The notes beneath the pieces are model-generated. The model searched no databases, had not been told where the DNA came from, and was given only the letters and a program-made list of their open reading frames with translations. From Saccharibacillus sp. JS10 (lineage in GTDB: Bacteria > Bacillota > Bacilli > Paenibacillales > Paenibacillaceae): a stretch of DNA of 64,000 nucleotides. Of this stretch, positions 8,227 to 18,273 are shown in pieces. The DNA is taken from assembly GCF_024436065.1 (NCBI RefSeq), contig NZ_JANFNS010000001.1, positions 372,001-436,000 on the forward strand, read 5' to 3'. Position numbers and translations under genes: made by a program. The number at the start of each line of letters is the position of its first letter. The stretch's first letter is position 1.

Positions 8227-8955
8227 TTATAAAACTTTGCTCAAGAAGTCTCTTGTACGCTCATGTTTTGGCGCCCCGAATACTTCTTCAGGGGTTCCTT
8301 CTTCGACGATCACGCCGCCGTCCATAAAGATGATCCGATCGCCCACTTCGCGTGCGAAGCCCATTTCATGCGTCACGATGACCATCGTCATGCCATCTTC
8401 CGCAAGCTTTTTCATAACGTCCAATACTTCACCGACCATCTCTGGATCGAGTGCCGATGTCGGTTCGTCGAACAACATGACGTGCGGACGCATCGCAAGT
8501 GCGCGAACAATCGCGATACGCTGCTTTTGTCCACCGGATAACTGTGCGGGATACGCATTCTTTTTATCAGCAAGGCCGACAGATTGGAGTAAAGACTCCG
8601 CATGTACATTCGCATCTTTCGTCGATACATTTTGCAGCTTGGTTGGAGCCAGTGTGATATTTTCCAATACCGTTTTGTGCGGGAACAAGTTGAACTGCTG
8701 GAACACCATGCCCATCTTTTCGCGCGTTTTGTCGATATTGTGTTTTTTGTCTGTGATTGATTTGCCTTCGAACAAAATCTCGCCGCCTGTTACTTCTTCC
8801 AGACGGTTCATGCAACGAAGAAACGTACTTTTACCCGAACCGCTGGGCCCGATAACAACAACGACTTCGCCTTTTTGAATTTCCGTATCGATTCCGCGCA
8901 ACACTTCGTTTTTGCCGAACGACTTTTGCAAATTATTAACGGTTATCACCGGCAC
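8227..8955 (-). CDS. Polar amino-acid ABC transporter ATP-binding protein (GlnQ type)
   Basis: 242 residues with Walker [11 protein letters not shown]-loop [21 protein letters not shown] (typical of the polar amino-acid uptake family), signature LSGGQKQR, Walker [13 protein letters not shown] and switch THEMGFA. It energises the fused binding-protein/permease encoded directly upstream, with a 20-bp overlap. GTG at 8955 is the listed start; a second GTG at 8949 lies about 10 nt from the GGAGG and is equally plausible. Substrate probably a polar amino acid; which one cannot be told. Confidence 0.93.
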   Translation of the reverse strand: MPVITVNNLQKSFGKNEVLRGIDTEIQKGEVVVVIGPSGSGKSTFLRCMNRLEEVTGGEILFEGKSITDKKHNIDKTREKMGMVFQQFNLFPHKTVLENITLAPTKLQNVSTKDANVHAESLLQSVGLADKKNAYPAQLSGGQKQRIAIVRALAMRPHVMLFDEPTSALDPEMVGEVLDVMKKLAEDGMTMVIVTHEMGFAREVGDRIIFMDGGVIVEEGTPEEVFGAPKHERTRDFLSKVL

Positions 8956-10411
8956 TCAACCTCCGTTCAAGTAGATTCAATAATTGAGACAAGATCAGCG
9001 TCATGACCAGGTAGATCCCTGCTGCGATCACAAGCGGATACAGACCGGAATAGGTCAGTGTACGCACCGCATTGGCTTGGAACATCAGATCTGCTACCCC
9101 GATAAACGATACGATCGAAGATTCTTTGATAATAACGACGAATTCGTTACCGATCGCGGGCAGCACGCCTTTGATCGCCTGTGGAATAATGATCGTGCGA
9201 AGCGCCATGCCTCTAGGCATCCCCAAAGAACGAGCGGCTTCCATCTGACCTTTATCGACATTTTGGATACCTGCACGGAAAATTTCCGCCAAGTAAGCCG
9301 AACTGTTCAGCGACAAGGTAAGAATACCGGATTGTAGGACTGTAAATTTAATATCGAATGCGCTGGCAAGACCGAAGTGGATAATTAACAATTGCACCAA
9401 CATCGGCGTACCGCGAAGCACTTCGATATAAGCAACAGCAATCCATTTTAGAATCTTTACGCCAGACAAGCGGGCAATCGCAACGATTAGACCGATAATG
9501 AAACCGAACAATACGCCCAAAGCGGATAACAGCAGTGTGTACTGTACGCCATCGGCATAAAATCCGCGATACTTCCAGAAGAACGAGAAGATATTGCTTG
9601 GAGCCGTATCGCCCGAGCTCAATTCGTTCGCTTGTTGAATGAATCCATCGACTGCATCTGTCGCGCGCAGACGCTCAAGCGTCACATTAATTTCGTTAAC
9701 CAGTTCAGTATTGCCTTTTTGGACTGCAATCGCCATCGGTGTATCGCTGTCTTCAGGAACGGCTTCGGCAATCGCAAGACCTGGACGGTTTTTCACTTGA
9801 GATTCGGCAACTGGCCCTTCGAACACTGCCGCATTGACACGATCCGATGTAAGTAAGCTTACAACGTCCGAGATTGTTTTAACCGCTGTAACTTGAGCAT
9901 TCGGAATACCGTTCGCAATTTCTTCTTGAATCGAACCGGTCTGTACGCCGATCTGTTCCCCATCCAAAGCATCCATCGTTTTGTATTTATCGACATCCGC
10001 TGCGCGAGTCAAAATGACTTGGCGCGACGTGTAATACAAATCCGAGAAATCAACGTTTTGGCGTCTTTCGTCGGTTGGGGTCATCCCCGAGATGATCATA
10101 TCGATCCGACCGCTTTGCAGCGCTGGAATCAGACTGTCGAATGACATTTGCTCAATGACAAGGGTTACGCCCATGTCTTTGGCAATCTCTTCGGCAATCA
10201 TTACATCTGATCCGACAACTTTACTTTTTCCGTCTACCGTCATTAAGAATTCATACGGCGCAAAGTCCGGGCTTAACCCGACTTTAATCGTTTTTTCTTC
10301 ACTTGTGCCTGATGCGCTTTGTGTGCTAGCTTGTCCGTGACCCGGATACAATGCCAGCATTAATATAAGCAGCGCCATCAGCATAGGAATTAACCGTTTA
10401 ACTTTTAACAT
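8936..10411 (-). CDS. Amino-acid ABC transporter: binding protein fused to permease
   Basis: 491 residues. A signal/anchor segment (about 8-27) is followed by a periplasmic-binding-protein type 3 domain (about 41-270, with [14 protein letters not shown] and [20 protein letters not shown]). A His/Glu/Gln/Arg-type permease domain covers about 285-488, with the EAA loop [34 protein letters not shown]. Such fusions are known among Bacillota and lactic acid bacteria GlnP-like systems. The ligand domain stays tethered outside the membrane. The start ATG follows GTGGAGAGAGC. It is divergent from the M20 amidohydrolase. Confidence 0.92.
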   Translation of the reverse strand: MLKVKRLIPMLMALLILMLALYPGHGQASTQSASGTSEEKTIKVGLSPDFAPYEFLMTVDGKSKVVGSDVMIAEEIAKDMGVTLVIEQMSFDSLIPALQSGRIDMIISGMTPTDERRQNVDFSDLYYTSRQVILTRAADVDKYKTMDALDGEQIGVQTGSIQEEIANGIPNAQVTAVKTISDVVSLLTSDRVNAAVFEGPVAESQVKNRPGLAIAEAVPEDSDTPMAIAVQKGNTELVNEINVTLERLRATDAVDGFIQQANELSSGDTAPSNIFSFFWKYRGFYADGVQYTLLLSALGVLFGFIIGLIVAIARLSGVKILKWIAVAYIEVLRGTPMLVQLLIIHFGLASAFDIKFTVLQSGILTLSLNSSAYLAEIFRAGIQNVDKGQMEAARSLGMPRGMALRTIIIPQAIKGVLPAIGNEFVVIIKESSIVSFIGVADLMFQANAVRTLTYSGLYPLVIAAGIYLVMTLILSQLLNLLERRLSAGDNR

Positions 10412-10619
10412 GCTCTCTCTCCACTCTGTAAGTAAAATAACAAGCCCTCATTATAGAACGTCATTCATATTTATACAACAATATACGATAAATGTCGCGT
10501 ACTTTTTTAAAGTTATTTTAAGTTGCCTTAATGCTTACAAAGCCGCGTCATCATTGAAAACGTTTCGTTTGCATGATAAGCTTTGACTTCAAGTACACCG
10601 AAATAAGGAGCGTTTATTC

Positions 10620-11810
10620 ATGAATACGAAACAAACGTTATTCAATACGATCGACAATCATGCGGCTGAGCTTACGGAAATCGCTGTATATATCGCAGAG
10701 AACCCGGAGCTTGGCAATGAAGAATACAAAGCGTCCGCGAGACTCAAACAATCATTGGTTAATCATGGATTTGAAGTCCAAGCACCCGTGCTGAATATCG
10801 AGACTGCGTTTATAGGGACTTTTACTTCTTCGAAACCGGGCCCTACAATTGCGTTACTTTGCGAATATGATGCGCTGCCGGAGATCGGTCATGCTTGCGG
10901 CCATCACTTGATTTGCACGATGAGTCTAGGCGCGGCTATTGGCTTAAAAAACTTCGTGAGTGAGCATGGAGGCACGCTACGGGTATACGGTACGCCTGCC
11001 GAAGAAACGAGAGGCGCAAAAGTCACGATGGCTGACGCAGGTCTTTTCGATGATTGCGACTTCGCTCTGATGGCACATCCGTATTATTCGTACCAAAAAT
11101 CCGGTAGCGCTCTTGCAATGGATGCGATTCAATATGAATTTCACGGGAAATCTTCACATGCCGCAGCTAGCCCGGAATCAGGCATCAATGCGCTGGATTC
11201 GGTTCTTCTATTATTTAATGCAATCAATGCACTGCGGCAGCAAACTCGCTCCGATGCACGTATTCACGGCATTATTAATCATGGCGGCGTAGCGGCGAAT
11301 ATTATTCCCGACTATGCTTCAGCGCAATTTTATATCCGTTCTGCCGATCGCGCGTATACCAACGAATTGGTCGAAAAAGTTCGACGGATCGCGGAAGGTG
11401 CTGCTTTGCAGACCGGTTGCGAACTCAAAATCTCGAACTATGAATATTCGTATGACGAATTGATTACGAATGAGACATTGTCCGAGACGTTCACGCAAAA
11501 TCTTATTGAATATGGAATTCCGGCAGAAAGTATTGAGGAACCGGTAAACGGCGGTTCAGCGGATGTCGGAAATGTATCTACGCGTTGCCCCGCTATTCAT
11601 CCGTATATTCAAGTTATTCATGAACGTCATGAGCTGCACAGTATTGGATTCCGGGATCTGGCACAACAAGAACCTGCTTATCAAGCAATGATTTTGGGTG
11701 CCAAAATTCTTGCGGCAACTGCATACGATACCGTCACGATTCCAGGTCTATTGGAAAAAGTTCAAGCCGAGTTCAATCCAAATGCGGCTCCACAAACATC
11801 TTCCGTTTAA
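10620..11810 (+). CDS. M20 family amidohydrolase / aminoacyl-hydrolase
   Basis: 396 residues. Metal-site motifs are visible: CEYDALPEIGHACGHH, then PAEETRGAK and a late HERHELHSIGFRD; the dimerisation domain contains YEFHGKSSHAAASPESGINALD. This is the M20D (AbgB/HipO/IAA-amino acid hydrolase) branch, zinc enzymes that split N-acyl amino acids or peptide-like conjugates in the cytosol. It is divergent from a polar amino-acid importer, which suggests uptake and cleavage of conjugated amino acids, though that link is inference. Ribosome site AATAAGGAGCG. Confidence 0.88.
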   Translation: MNTKQTLFNTIDNHAAELTEIAVYIAENPELGNEEYKASARLKQSLVNHGFEVQAPVLNIETAFIGTFTSSKPGPTIALLCEYDALPEIGHACGHHLICTMSLGAAIGLKNFVSEHGGTLRVYGTPAEETRGAKVTMADAGLFDDCDFALMAHPYYSYQKSGSALAMDAIQYEFHGKSSHAAASPESGINALDSVLLLFNAINALRQQTRSDARIHGIINHGGVAANIIPDYASAQFYIRSADRAYTNELVEKVRRIAEGAALQTGCELKISNYEYSYDELITNETLSETFTQNLIEYGIPAESIEEPVNGGSADVGNVSTRCPAIHPYIQVIHERHELHSIGFRDLAQQEPAYQAMILGAKILAATAYDTVTIPGLLEKVQAEFNPNAAPQTSSV

Positions 11811-11827
11811 ACTTATATTCTACTATT

Positions 11828-11862
11828 GATCCTGCTTTTGTTTTCTCGAAAGTGGGATTTTT
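11828..11862 (+). terminator. Weak terminator after the M20 gene
   Basis: ATCC..CTTT and AAAG..GGAT pair around a two-base mismatch, followed by TTTTTATT. It is imperfect but well placed. Confidence 0.4.
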
Positions 11863-12052
11863 ATTATTGATAAGATTGGTTTCAGTGTCAACTTTTTCCG
11901 GGTAATAACGTCCATCTTTTCGACGCTGGGTAACTTGACTTCCTAATTGAATTTCAACTGCCGTCACTGTTTGGTAATCCATTCCGATCGACCGATTCGA
12001 CGTCTCATAGTAGAGATGATGCAGCAGTTTGGATAAAAAAAGGGGAGATTTT

Positions 12053-13819
12053 ATGTTTCGCGAAGCGATGTATCATGTACCACGTGACAAATGGGCTTAT
12101 TCATACGACTTACATACCATTCATTTACGTTTTCGCACCAAAAAAAATGACGTCGATCGCGTAACCGCAATGACCGGCGACAAATATGATTGGAACCGTA
12201 CTTATTTTGAAGTCGAATTGGAAAAAGCAGCAACCGACGAATATTTTGATTATTGGGAAGGTCCTGTGCGCCCAAAGTTCAAGCGTGTCGCTTATATTTT
12301 TCGTTTGATTTCAGGAGACGAGACGCTATTCAAAGCCGATAACGAATTTCACCAAGGCTTCCCTTCTCCAACAGGAGGATTTTACGAGTTTCCTTATATT
12401 CACGTTGTCGATCTGTTTGCCGCGCCGGACTGGGCAAAAAAAGCGATCTTTTACCAGATCATGCCGGATCGGTTTGCAAACGGTAATCCCGCGATTAATC
12501 CTCCAAACACACTTGAATGGGGTGCGCAACCGACATTAACCGATTATTTCGGCGGTGACCTGCAAGGCGTACTGGATCATATCGACTACTTGGTCGATCT
12601 TGGCATCAATGCTATTTATTTTACGCCGATCTTTACTGCCATGACTTATCACAAATACGATACGGTCGATTACAAAACGATTGATCCGCATCTTGGCGAT
12701 TTGACCGTACTCAAGCAACTGGTTGAAATCTGCCATAGCAAAGGTATAAAAGTAATCCTCGACGCCGTGTTCAATCATTGCAGCGATCAATTCCCGCCTT
12801 TTCAAGACGTTGTTCGAAAAGGTTCTTATTCGCCTTACGCGGACTGGTTCCATGTCAATACGTTCCCGCTCGAAGTACAAGAAGGCATTCCGACTTACGA
12901 TACATTCGGCTTTTACGGCAACATGCCTAAATTTAATACAGGTAATGAAGAAGTGCGCAAGTATTTGCTTGGCGTCGCTAAATATTGGATCAAAGAAGTC
13001 GGGGTCGACGGTTGGCGTTTGGACGTAGCCGATGAGGTCGATCATCACTTTTGGCGTGAATTTCGAGATGTGGTCAAAGGGGCAAAACCGGATGCGTATC
13101 TAGTCGGAGAAGTCTGGAGCGATTCGCTTTCGTGGTTGTTAGGCGATCAATTCGATTCCGTCATGAACTATCCATTTTCCGATAAAGTATTGGCGTTTTT
13201 CGGCGGCGGAATGGATGGGTATCAATTTGCGAGCCATATGAGCAGTCTGCTTATGCGTTACCCGCAGCAAACGAACGAAGTCGTGTTCAATATGTTGTGC
13301 AGTCACGATACCCCTCGTCTACTCACTCGATTAGGCGGCGATCAACGCAAGTTGAAATTGGCAATCGTGTTTTTATTTACGTATATGGGTACGCCTTGTA
13401 TTTTTTACGGCGACGAAATTGGTCTTCAAGGCGGCGCCGATCCCGATTGTCGAAAATGTATGGAATGGGAGCCGTCCAAGCAAGACCGTGAACTCCATAG
13501 CTTTTACCGCTTGATGATCAAACTTCGCAAAACGTACCCAGCTCTACGCGGCGGACGTTTTCGCTTCCTGATGGCGGAATCGGGTGATCCTTGTATTATA
13601 TACGAGCGGATCGACGATCATATCCATTTTACAATCTGGATGAATAACACCGGGCAACCGAGCATTTTGTCCCATCCGATGGAAACGGACGATTGGTGCG
13701 ATGCTTTGACAACAGATCGCGTGCCTACGATCGACGGACGGCTTGCGATCCCACTCGACGCTTACGGCTACCGAATCTTATACCGTAATCTGGCACAAGC
13801 AGACGCGAACGTAGGTTAA
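12053..13819 (+). CDS. Glycoside hydrolase family 13: neopullulanase / cyclomaltodextrinase type
   Basis: 588 residues from ATG at 12053, with AAAAGGGGAG upstream. An N-terminal CBM34-like beta domain (about 1-120) is followed by the GH13 barrel. Conserved regions: DAVFNHC (237-243), GWRLDVADEV with nucleophile D324, VGEVW with acid E353, and CSHDT with D419. FYQIMPDRFANGNPAINP and HKYDTVDY are typical of the GH13_20 cyclomaltodextrinase/neopullulanase/maltogenic amylase group. There is no signal peptide, so it is probably cytosolic, degrading imported maltodextrins or glycogen fragments, in keeping with the adjacent glg genes. Confidence 0.9.
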   Translation: MFREAMYHVPRDKWAYSYDLHTIHLRFRTKKNDVDRVTAMTGDKYDWNRTYFEVELEKAATDEYFDYWEGPVRPKFKRVAYIFRLISGDETLFKADNEFHQGFPSPTGGFYEFPYIHVVDLFAAPDWAKKAIFYQIMPDRFANGNPAINPPNTLEWGAQPTLTDYFGGDLQGVLDHIDYLVDLGINAIYFTPIFTAMTYHKYDTVDYKTIDPHLGDLTVLKQLVEICHSKGIKVILDAVFNHCSDQFPPFQDVVRKGSYSPYADWFHVNTFPLEVQEGIPTYDTFGFYGNMPKFNTGNEEVRKYLLGVAKYWIKEVGVDGWRLDVADEVDHHFWREFRDVVKGAKPDAYLVGEVWSDSLSWLLGDQFDSVMNYPFSDKVLAFFGGGMDGYQFASHMSSLLMRYPQQTNEVVFNMLCSHDTPRLLTRLGGDQRKLKLAIVFLFTYMGTPCIFYGDEIGLQGGADPDCRKCMEWEPSKQDRELHSFYRLMIKLRKTYPALRGGRFRFLMAESGDPCIIYERIDDHIHFTIWMNNTGQPSILSHPMETDDWCDALTTDRVPTIDGRLAIPLDAYGYRILYRNLAQADANVG

Positions 13820-13845
13820 ACCCAAATCTTTTTGCAAAGCGCTTT

Positions 13846-14217
13846 TTATTTCCGCCAAAATGTCGTAGATTCTACTTTATCTTCAATATTGAATGCAATG
13901 ATATTTTTCAACAATTCATAATCGACCTGACTTTTCCACGGAATCCGAAACATCTGATTCGTATAGGTATACCCCGAAGCGGCGATCTGATCGGTGAAAC
14001 GATCCAGCGCCGCTTTTTCCGGTGCCACCGACATATGTGCTTTCGCGGCACTAAACGCAATAATAAACGTCTCATGATCCGTAAACATCGGCTGATTCCA
14101 AGCGATCTTCATCCCAAGTTGCGGAAACGTAGTATGTATCCATTCAAAAATATGTTCAAATCTTTCTTTCCGCAACGGATCATCCAACTTATCCAAATAC
14201 TCCTTAAACACTTCCAC
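13846..14217 (-). CDS. DUF1801 / YdhG-like (frataxin-like fold) protein
   Basis: 123 residues with the family motifs KIAWNQPMFTDHETFIIAFSAAKAHMSVAPEKAALDRF and FRIPWKSQVDYELLKNIIAFNIEDK. B. subtilis YdhG of this family has a frataxin-like fold and has been proposed as an iron chaperone, so a role in iron handling is possible but unproven here. It is convergent with the GH13 gene and stands alone. Confidence 0.85.
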   Translation of the reverse strand: MEVFKEYLDKLDDPLRKERFEHIFEWIHTTFPQLGMKIAWNQPMFTDHETFIIAFSAAKAHMSVAPEKAALDRFTDQIAASGYTYTNQMFRIPWKSQVDYELLKNIIAFNIEDKVESTTFWRK

Positions 14218-14389
14218 CCCAATCCCTCCTATTTTTCTTTTTTGGTTTGCTTTTGCTTTATTCTCTTCACTTTACTACTCCTCTCCATTTTGCCGAACAA
14301 CCTTCCCTTTCACAAGACCCAAAAAGACCGAATTTTATTGAAGGTTTTGGTTTTGAAAAAGTTGCTATTGAGCAACATGAAGCGGCGAA

Positions 14390-14501
14390 AGAAGAGATTT
14401 AGTGAAGGAACGATAGTGTTCGCCTTTGAAATTGGAAAAAACCAAATAAAACTTCAATCTCTTTTTCCAATTTCAACAAGCGACCGAAACAAATCTCTTC
14501 T
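14390..14501. repeat. Long imperfect hairpin element B (same family as element A)
   Basis: The outer arms AGAAGAGATTT (14390-14400) and AAATCTCTTCT (14491-14501) pair perfectly over 11 bp. The inner arms TTGAAATTGGAAAAA (14426-14440) and TTTTTCCAATTTCAA (14462-14476) pair perfectly over 15 bp. Between them TCGC/GCGA can pair. On the minus strand GTCGCT and TCAAAGGCGA occur at the same structural places as in element A, while the stem sequences differ. Confidence 0.6.
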
Positions 14502-14547
14502 GTAGCCTATACGTGCCGCACCCGCATCCAACAGAAACTCGCCCAAC

Positions 14548-14578
14548 AAAAAAAGACCGGAAATAAATCCCGGTCTTC
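14548..14578 (-). terminator. Terminator of the glgB-glgA operon
   Basis: Minus strand AAGACCGG and CCGGTCTT stem followed by TTTTTTT, directly after glgA. Confidence 0.9.
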
Positions 14579-14586
14579 CTCAGCTC

Positions 14587-16017
14587 TTACGCGTTAAGTT
14601 GTTCGTAAATCTCCATATATTCTTTCGCCGAAGCCAGCCAACTGAAATCCGCATTCATCCCGTTCTGCACAATCTTTTTCCAAGCCGCATCTTGTCGGTA
14701 AAAGTGTAAAGCACGGCGAACCGTATGCAGCATATCATGCGCATTGTACGAAGCGAAACTAAATCCGTTGCCTTCATGCGTATGCTCATTGTAAGCATGA
14801 ACCGTATCGTTCAGCCCTCCGGTTTCCCGTACAATCGGCACGCTGCCGTAACGCATCGCCAACAACTGACTGATCCCGCAAGGCTCGAACATCGATGGCA
14901 TCAAGAACATATCGCTCGCGGCGTAAATGTTTCTTGATAGCGGTTCGCTAAATCGAATTTGAGCCGACAATTGCTCGGGATGACGATACGCCGCTTGACG
15001 GAACCAATCTTCGTACCCCGGTTCGCCCGTACCCAATACAACAACTTGCACATCGTCGCCGTAAAGCAACTCGTCGAGTACACGCACGATCAGATCCAGC
15101 CCTTTAGGTTCAACCAAACGAGACACAATCCCGATCATTGGCGTTTTGGCGTTCACCGGAAGACCCAGTTCTTTTTGCAGCGCTGTTTTGTTTTCGCGTT
15201 TTTTAGCAATACTGCTTTTATATCGTGTGCTTAACGCTTGATCCGTATTCGGATTATAGCTTTTCACATCGATCCCGTTCACAATACCTGTAAGTTTATC
15301 TCCGATTGAAGACAGCAGACCGTCTAACCCATAGCCGTAATGTGCGGTACGAATTTCGTCGGCATACGTTGGGCTTACCGTTGTCACTTTACCCGCGTAT
15401 ACAATGCCTGCTTTCATAAAGTTCACATTGCCATAATATTCGGCTCCGCTTTCGGTGAAATGACGATTGTCCAAGCCGAGCAATTCGCCAAACACCGCAT
15501 AAGGAAACACACCTTGATACAGCAAGTTATGAATCGTATATACCGTTTGGATATTATCGTAAAACGGATCATGCGCATAAGAATCTTGGAGCAGTAGCGG
15601 AACCATCCCTGTATGCCAATCGTGGCAATGAATCACGTCCGGTTTAAATCCGATTTCAGGCAAAATATCGAGGATCGCTTTGTTGAAAAAGCCGAATCGC
15701 TCGCCGTCGTCGCCATAACCGTATACGCCATCGCGTCCAAAATAATATTCGTTATCGATAAAATAGACCGGGATTCCGTTGTCATCATATTCTTCGATCC
15801 CGCAATATTGACTTCTCCAGCCCATTTGTACATAAGTGACGCCTTTGTGTACCAGTTTTTCTTTGTACGTATCAGGAATCGTTTTGTATTTCGGAATGAC
15901 GACGCGAATATCGGCTCCGGCTTCTTTTAAAGCTCTCGGCAAAGCTCCGATGACGTCAGCTAGACCGCCTGTTTTGATAAAAGGAGCGGCTTCTGCGGCT
16001 GCAAATAATAGTTTCAT
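14587..16017 (-). CDS. glgA: Glycogen synthase
   Basis: 476 residues, normal GT5 length. The N-terminal KTGGLADVIGALPRAL carries the ADP-glucose-binding KTGGL motif; the C-terminal half has PSMFEPCGISQLLAMRYGSVPIVRETGGLNDTV. It transfers glucose from ADP-glucose to the growing alpha-1,4-glucan in the cytosol. Its ATG overlaps the glgB stop (TAATG), so the two are translationally coupled. It works with glgB in the same operon and glgC, which is transcribed divergently. Confidence 0.96.
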   Translation of the reverse strand: MKLLFAAAEAAPFIKTGGLADVIGALPRALKEAGADIRVVIPKYKTIPDTYKEKLVHKGVTYVQMGWRSQYCGIEEYDDNGIPVYFIDNEYYFGRDGVYGYGDDGERFGFFNKAILDILPEIGFKPDVIHCHDWHTGMVPLLLQDSYAHDPFYDNIQTVYTIHNLLYQGVFPYAVFGELLGLDNRHFTESGAEYYGNVNFMKAGIVYAGKVTTVSPTYADEIRTAHYGYGLDGLLSSIGDKLTGIVNGIDVKSYNPNTDQALSTRYKSSIAKKRENKTALQKELGLPVNAKTPMIGIVSRLVEPKGLDLIVRVLDELLYGDDVQVVVLGTGEPGYEDWFRQAAYRHPEQLSAQIRFSEPLSRNIYAASDMFLMPSMFEPCGISQLLAMRYGSVPIVRETGGLNDTVHAYNEHTHEGNGFSFASYNAHDMLHTVRRALHFYRQDAAWKKIVQNGMNADFSWLASAKEYMEIYEQLNA

Positions 16018-18053
16018 TAAGCTTTCCCCTTTCGTGTTCCTGATTTGGCATCGGATTTCGGCTTTTTGACCGGTTTATCGGATGTTTTCTTTTTTACGGA
16101 TGGTGATTTTACAGGAGCTTCCGAACTTTTCAGACTCTCCGTAGCACGGGCACTTTTTTTAAGAATCACGATGCTCAGAGCCGGAAGTTTCACAGGGAAA
16201 TGGTAAGGTCGATTATGCCAAGATCCTTTTTCGGCGCGAATAAGTTCTTCATTCAAAATACCGTCTCCGCCGAATTCGATTCGATCGCTGTTGAATACTT
16301 CGGTATACGTACCGGGCTTATCGACACCGATCCGGTAATCTTCGTAAGCAACCGGTTGGAAATTGATCAGGATATACAACGTATCGCCCGGTTTTTTTCC
16401 TTTTCGCATAAAGGTAATGACGCTCTGATTAGAATCGTCGGCATTAATCCAGTCATACCCGCTCCAACTATGATCCGCTTCCCATAATGCTTTTTCGTTC
16501 AGATACAGATGGTTCAAAGCTGCCGTAAAATCTTTCATATTCCGGTGAGCTTCATATTCCATCAGCAGCCAATCCAAAGATTCTTCGTCTTTCCATTCGA
16601 TAAATTGCCCGAATTCTCCTCCCATAAAGAGAAGCTTTTTGCCCGGATGCGTCATTTGGTAACCGAGTAGCAAGCGAAGCCCCGCAAATTTTTCTGCATA
16701 CTCACCTGGCATTTTATCAAGTAACGATTTTTTGCCATGCACGACTTCATCATGCGACAGCGGCAAAATAAAGTTTTCCGTATACGCGTACATCACCGGG
16801 AAGGTCAATAAATTATGAAGCGAAGAACGTCCATCGAAATGAGTTTCTACATATTTAAGTGTATCGTTCATCCAGCCCATATTCCATTTGTAATTGAACC
16901 CAAGACCGCCTTCGTGTGCTGGAGCTGTGACCATCGGCCAAGCGCTGGACTCTTCTGCCGCCATAATCGTATGTGGATAATAGTTGAAGATTGTAATATT
17001 TAATTTGCGTAAAAACTCGATCGCATCGTTGTTTTCGACCCCGCCTGCTTCATTCGGTCTCCACTGATGCGGTTTTTTCTCGAAATCCAGCCGTAACATA
17101 CTCGTCACTGCATCGATACGCAGCCCATCAAAATGGAACATTTCCAACCAATACAGCGCACTGGAGATCAAGAAAGATTGAACTTCAGGTTTACCGAAAT
17201 CAAAAGACAACGTGCCCCAGCCCGGCTTTTCCGCTAACATCGGATCGGCATACTCGTAAAGAGGGGAACCGTCAAATTGTCTAAGCCCATGAGCATCTTT
17301 GGCAAAATGACCCGGAACCCAGTCCAGCAAAACGCCGATATCTTCTTGATGGCAACGATCGATCAGATACATCAAGTCTTTGGCTTCACCATAACGGCTC
17401 GTAGGCGCAAAATACCCGGTCGCTTGGTAGCCCCAAGACAAGTCATACGGATATTCGGTCAACGGCATAAATTCCAGGTGCGTGTAACCCATTTCTTTAA
17501 TATAAGGAATCAGTATGTCGGCAAGTTCACGATATGTATAAAAACTTCCGTCTTCTTTTTGACGCCAAGTACCGACCTGCATTTCATAGATATTAATAGG
17601 CTTGTTATAAGGTGCCCGACGTTTTCTGCGCCAAGCTTGATCGCCCCATTGATAACCGTCTACAGAACCAACGCGTGATGCAGTATTCGGTCTAACTTCC
17701 GCATAGACGCCATAAGGATCGGCTCGTAGTAGACGCTCGTCTTGATGAGAGCGAATATCGTATTTATAAAGATCTCCATATTTTACATCTGCAATAAAAG
17801 CACTCCAGATGCCTCCTGACTCCGGCAAAAGTTCCAACGCATCACGAGTTCCGTCCCAATCATTGCGATCCATTGCGACACCGACAGAGATAGCATTAGG
17901 TGCCCAGACGGTAAAGCGAACCCCTTCTACTTGTCGTTCGGTACAAAGATGTGCGCCAAACACTCGGTAGCTATGAAAAAGATTGCCTTCATGGAATAAA
18001 TAAATGTCTTGTTGCGATACCGGCTGAGTACCAGCGCCTGATGGTTTGGTCAT
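16017..18053 (-). CDS. glgB: 1,4-alpha-glucan branching enzyme
   Basis: 678 residues. An N-terminal CBM48-like domain is followed by the GH13 barrel with LDWVPGHF, GLRIDAVTSML (nucleophile Asp), MAAEESSAW (acid Glu) and LPLSHDEVVHGK. It makes alpha-1,6 branches in glycogen. The last roughly 45 residues after the normal C-terminal domain form a Lys/Ser/Pro-rich tail (KKKTSDKPVKKPKSDAKSGT and on), not part of the catalytic fold and unusual for the family. Ribosome site AAAAGGAGTG. First gene of glgBA. Confidence 0.95.
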   Translation of the reverse strand: MTKPSGAGTQPVSQQDIYLFHEGNLFHSYRVFGAHLCTERQVEGVRFTVWAPNAISVGVAMDRNDWDGTRDALELLPESGGIWSAFIADVKYGDLYKYDIRSHQDERLLRADPYGVYAEVRPNTASRVGSVDGYQWGDQAWRRKRRAPYNKPINIYEMQVGTWRQKEDGSFYTYRELADILIPYIKEMGYTHLEFMPLTEYPYDLSWGYQATGYFAPTSRYGEAKDLMYLIDRCHQEDIGVLLDWVPGHFAKDAHGLRQFDGSPLYEYADPMLAEKPGWGTLSFDFGKPEVQSFLISSALYWLEMFHFDGLRIDAVTSMLRLDFEKKPHQWRPNEAGGVENNDAIEFLRKLNITIFNYYPHTIMAAEESSAWPMVTAPAHEGGLGFNYKWNMGWMNDTLKYVETHFDGRSSLHNLLTFPVMYAYTENFILPLSHDEVVHGKKSLLDKMPGEYAEKFAGLRLLLGYQMTHPGKKLLFMGGEFGQFIEWKDEESLDWLLMEYEAHRNMKDFTAALNHLYLNEKALWEADHSWSGYDWINADDSNQSVITFMRKGKKPGDTLYILINFQPVAYEDYRIGVDKPGTYTEVFNSDRIEFGGDGILNEELIRAEKGSWHNRPYHFPVKLPALSIVILKKSARATESLKSSEAPVKSPSVKKKTSDKPVKKPKSDAKSGTRKGKA

Positions 18054-18273
18054 CTTTTCACACTCCTTTTATCTCTATCTTTTGTTTGCTAACTATCTTA
18101 TTCAAAACAGATCAATAGTTTTATTACCCGATTTTGCAGACAATGAATAAAATGATACCGAAAAAAATAAATACAAGAAAATGCTATTCAATTCCAGTTT
18201 TCATGGTTTCAAAGCTAGGTTCTTCCGTTTAATTATACCTCATGTTGACATACATCACGGGAGGGAAATTCAC

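Larger units (their letters stand above)
14218..14586. other. 369-bp intergenic stretch
   Basis: There is no convincing gene: the open frames have no ribosome site and the composition is AT-rich. It holds structured element B (14390-14501) and the terminator of the glgBA operon (14548-14578). A small GTTGC/GCAAC hairpin lies near 14361-14376. The rest shows nothing recognisable. Confidence 0.6.

Noticed and set aside
11773-11982. 69-codon minus-strand frame after the M20 gene
   Set aside because: It overlaps the end of the hydrolase gene, lacks a clear ribosome site and matches no family. A real small gene is possible but unsupported.
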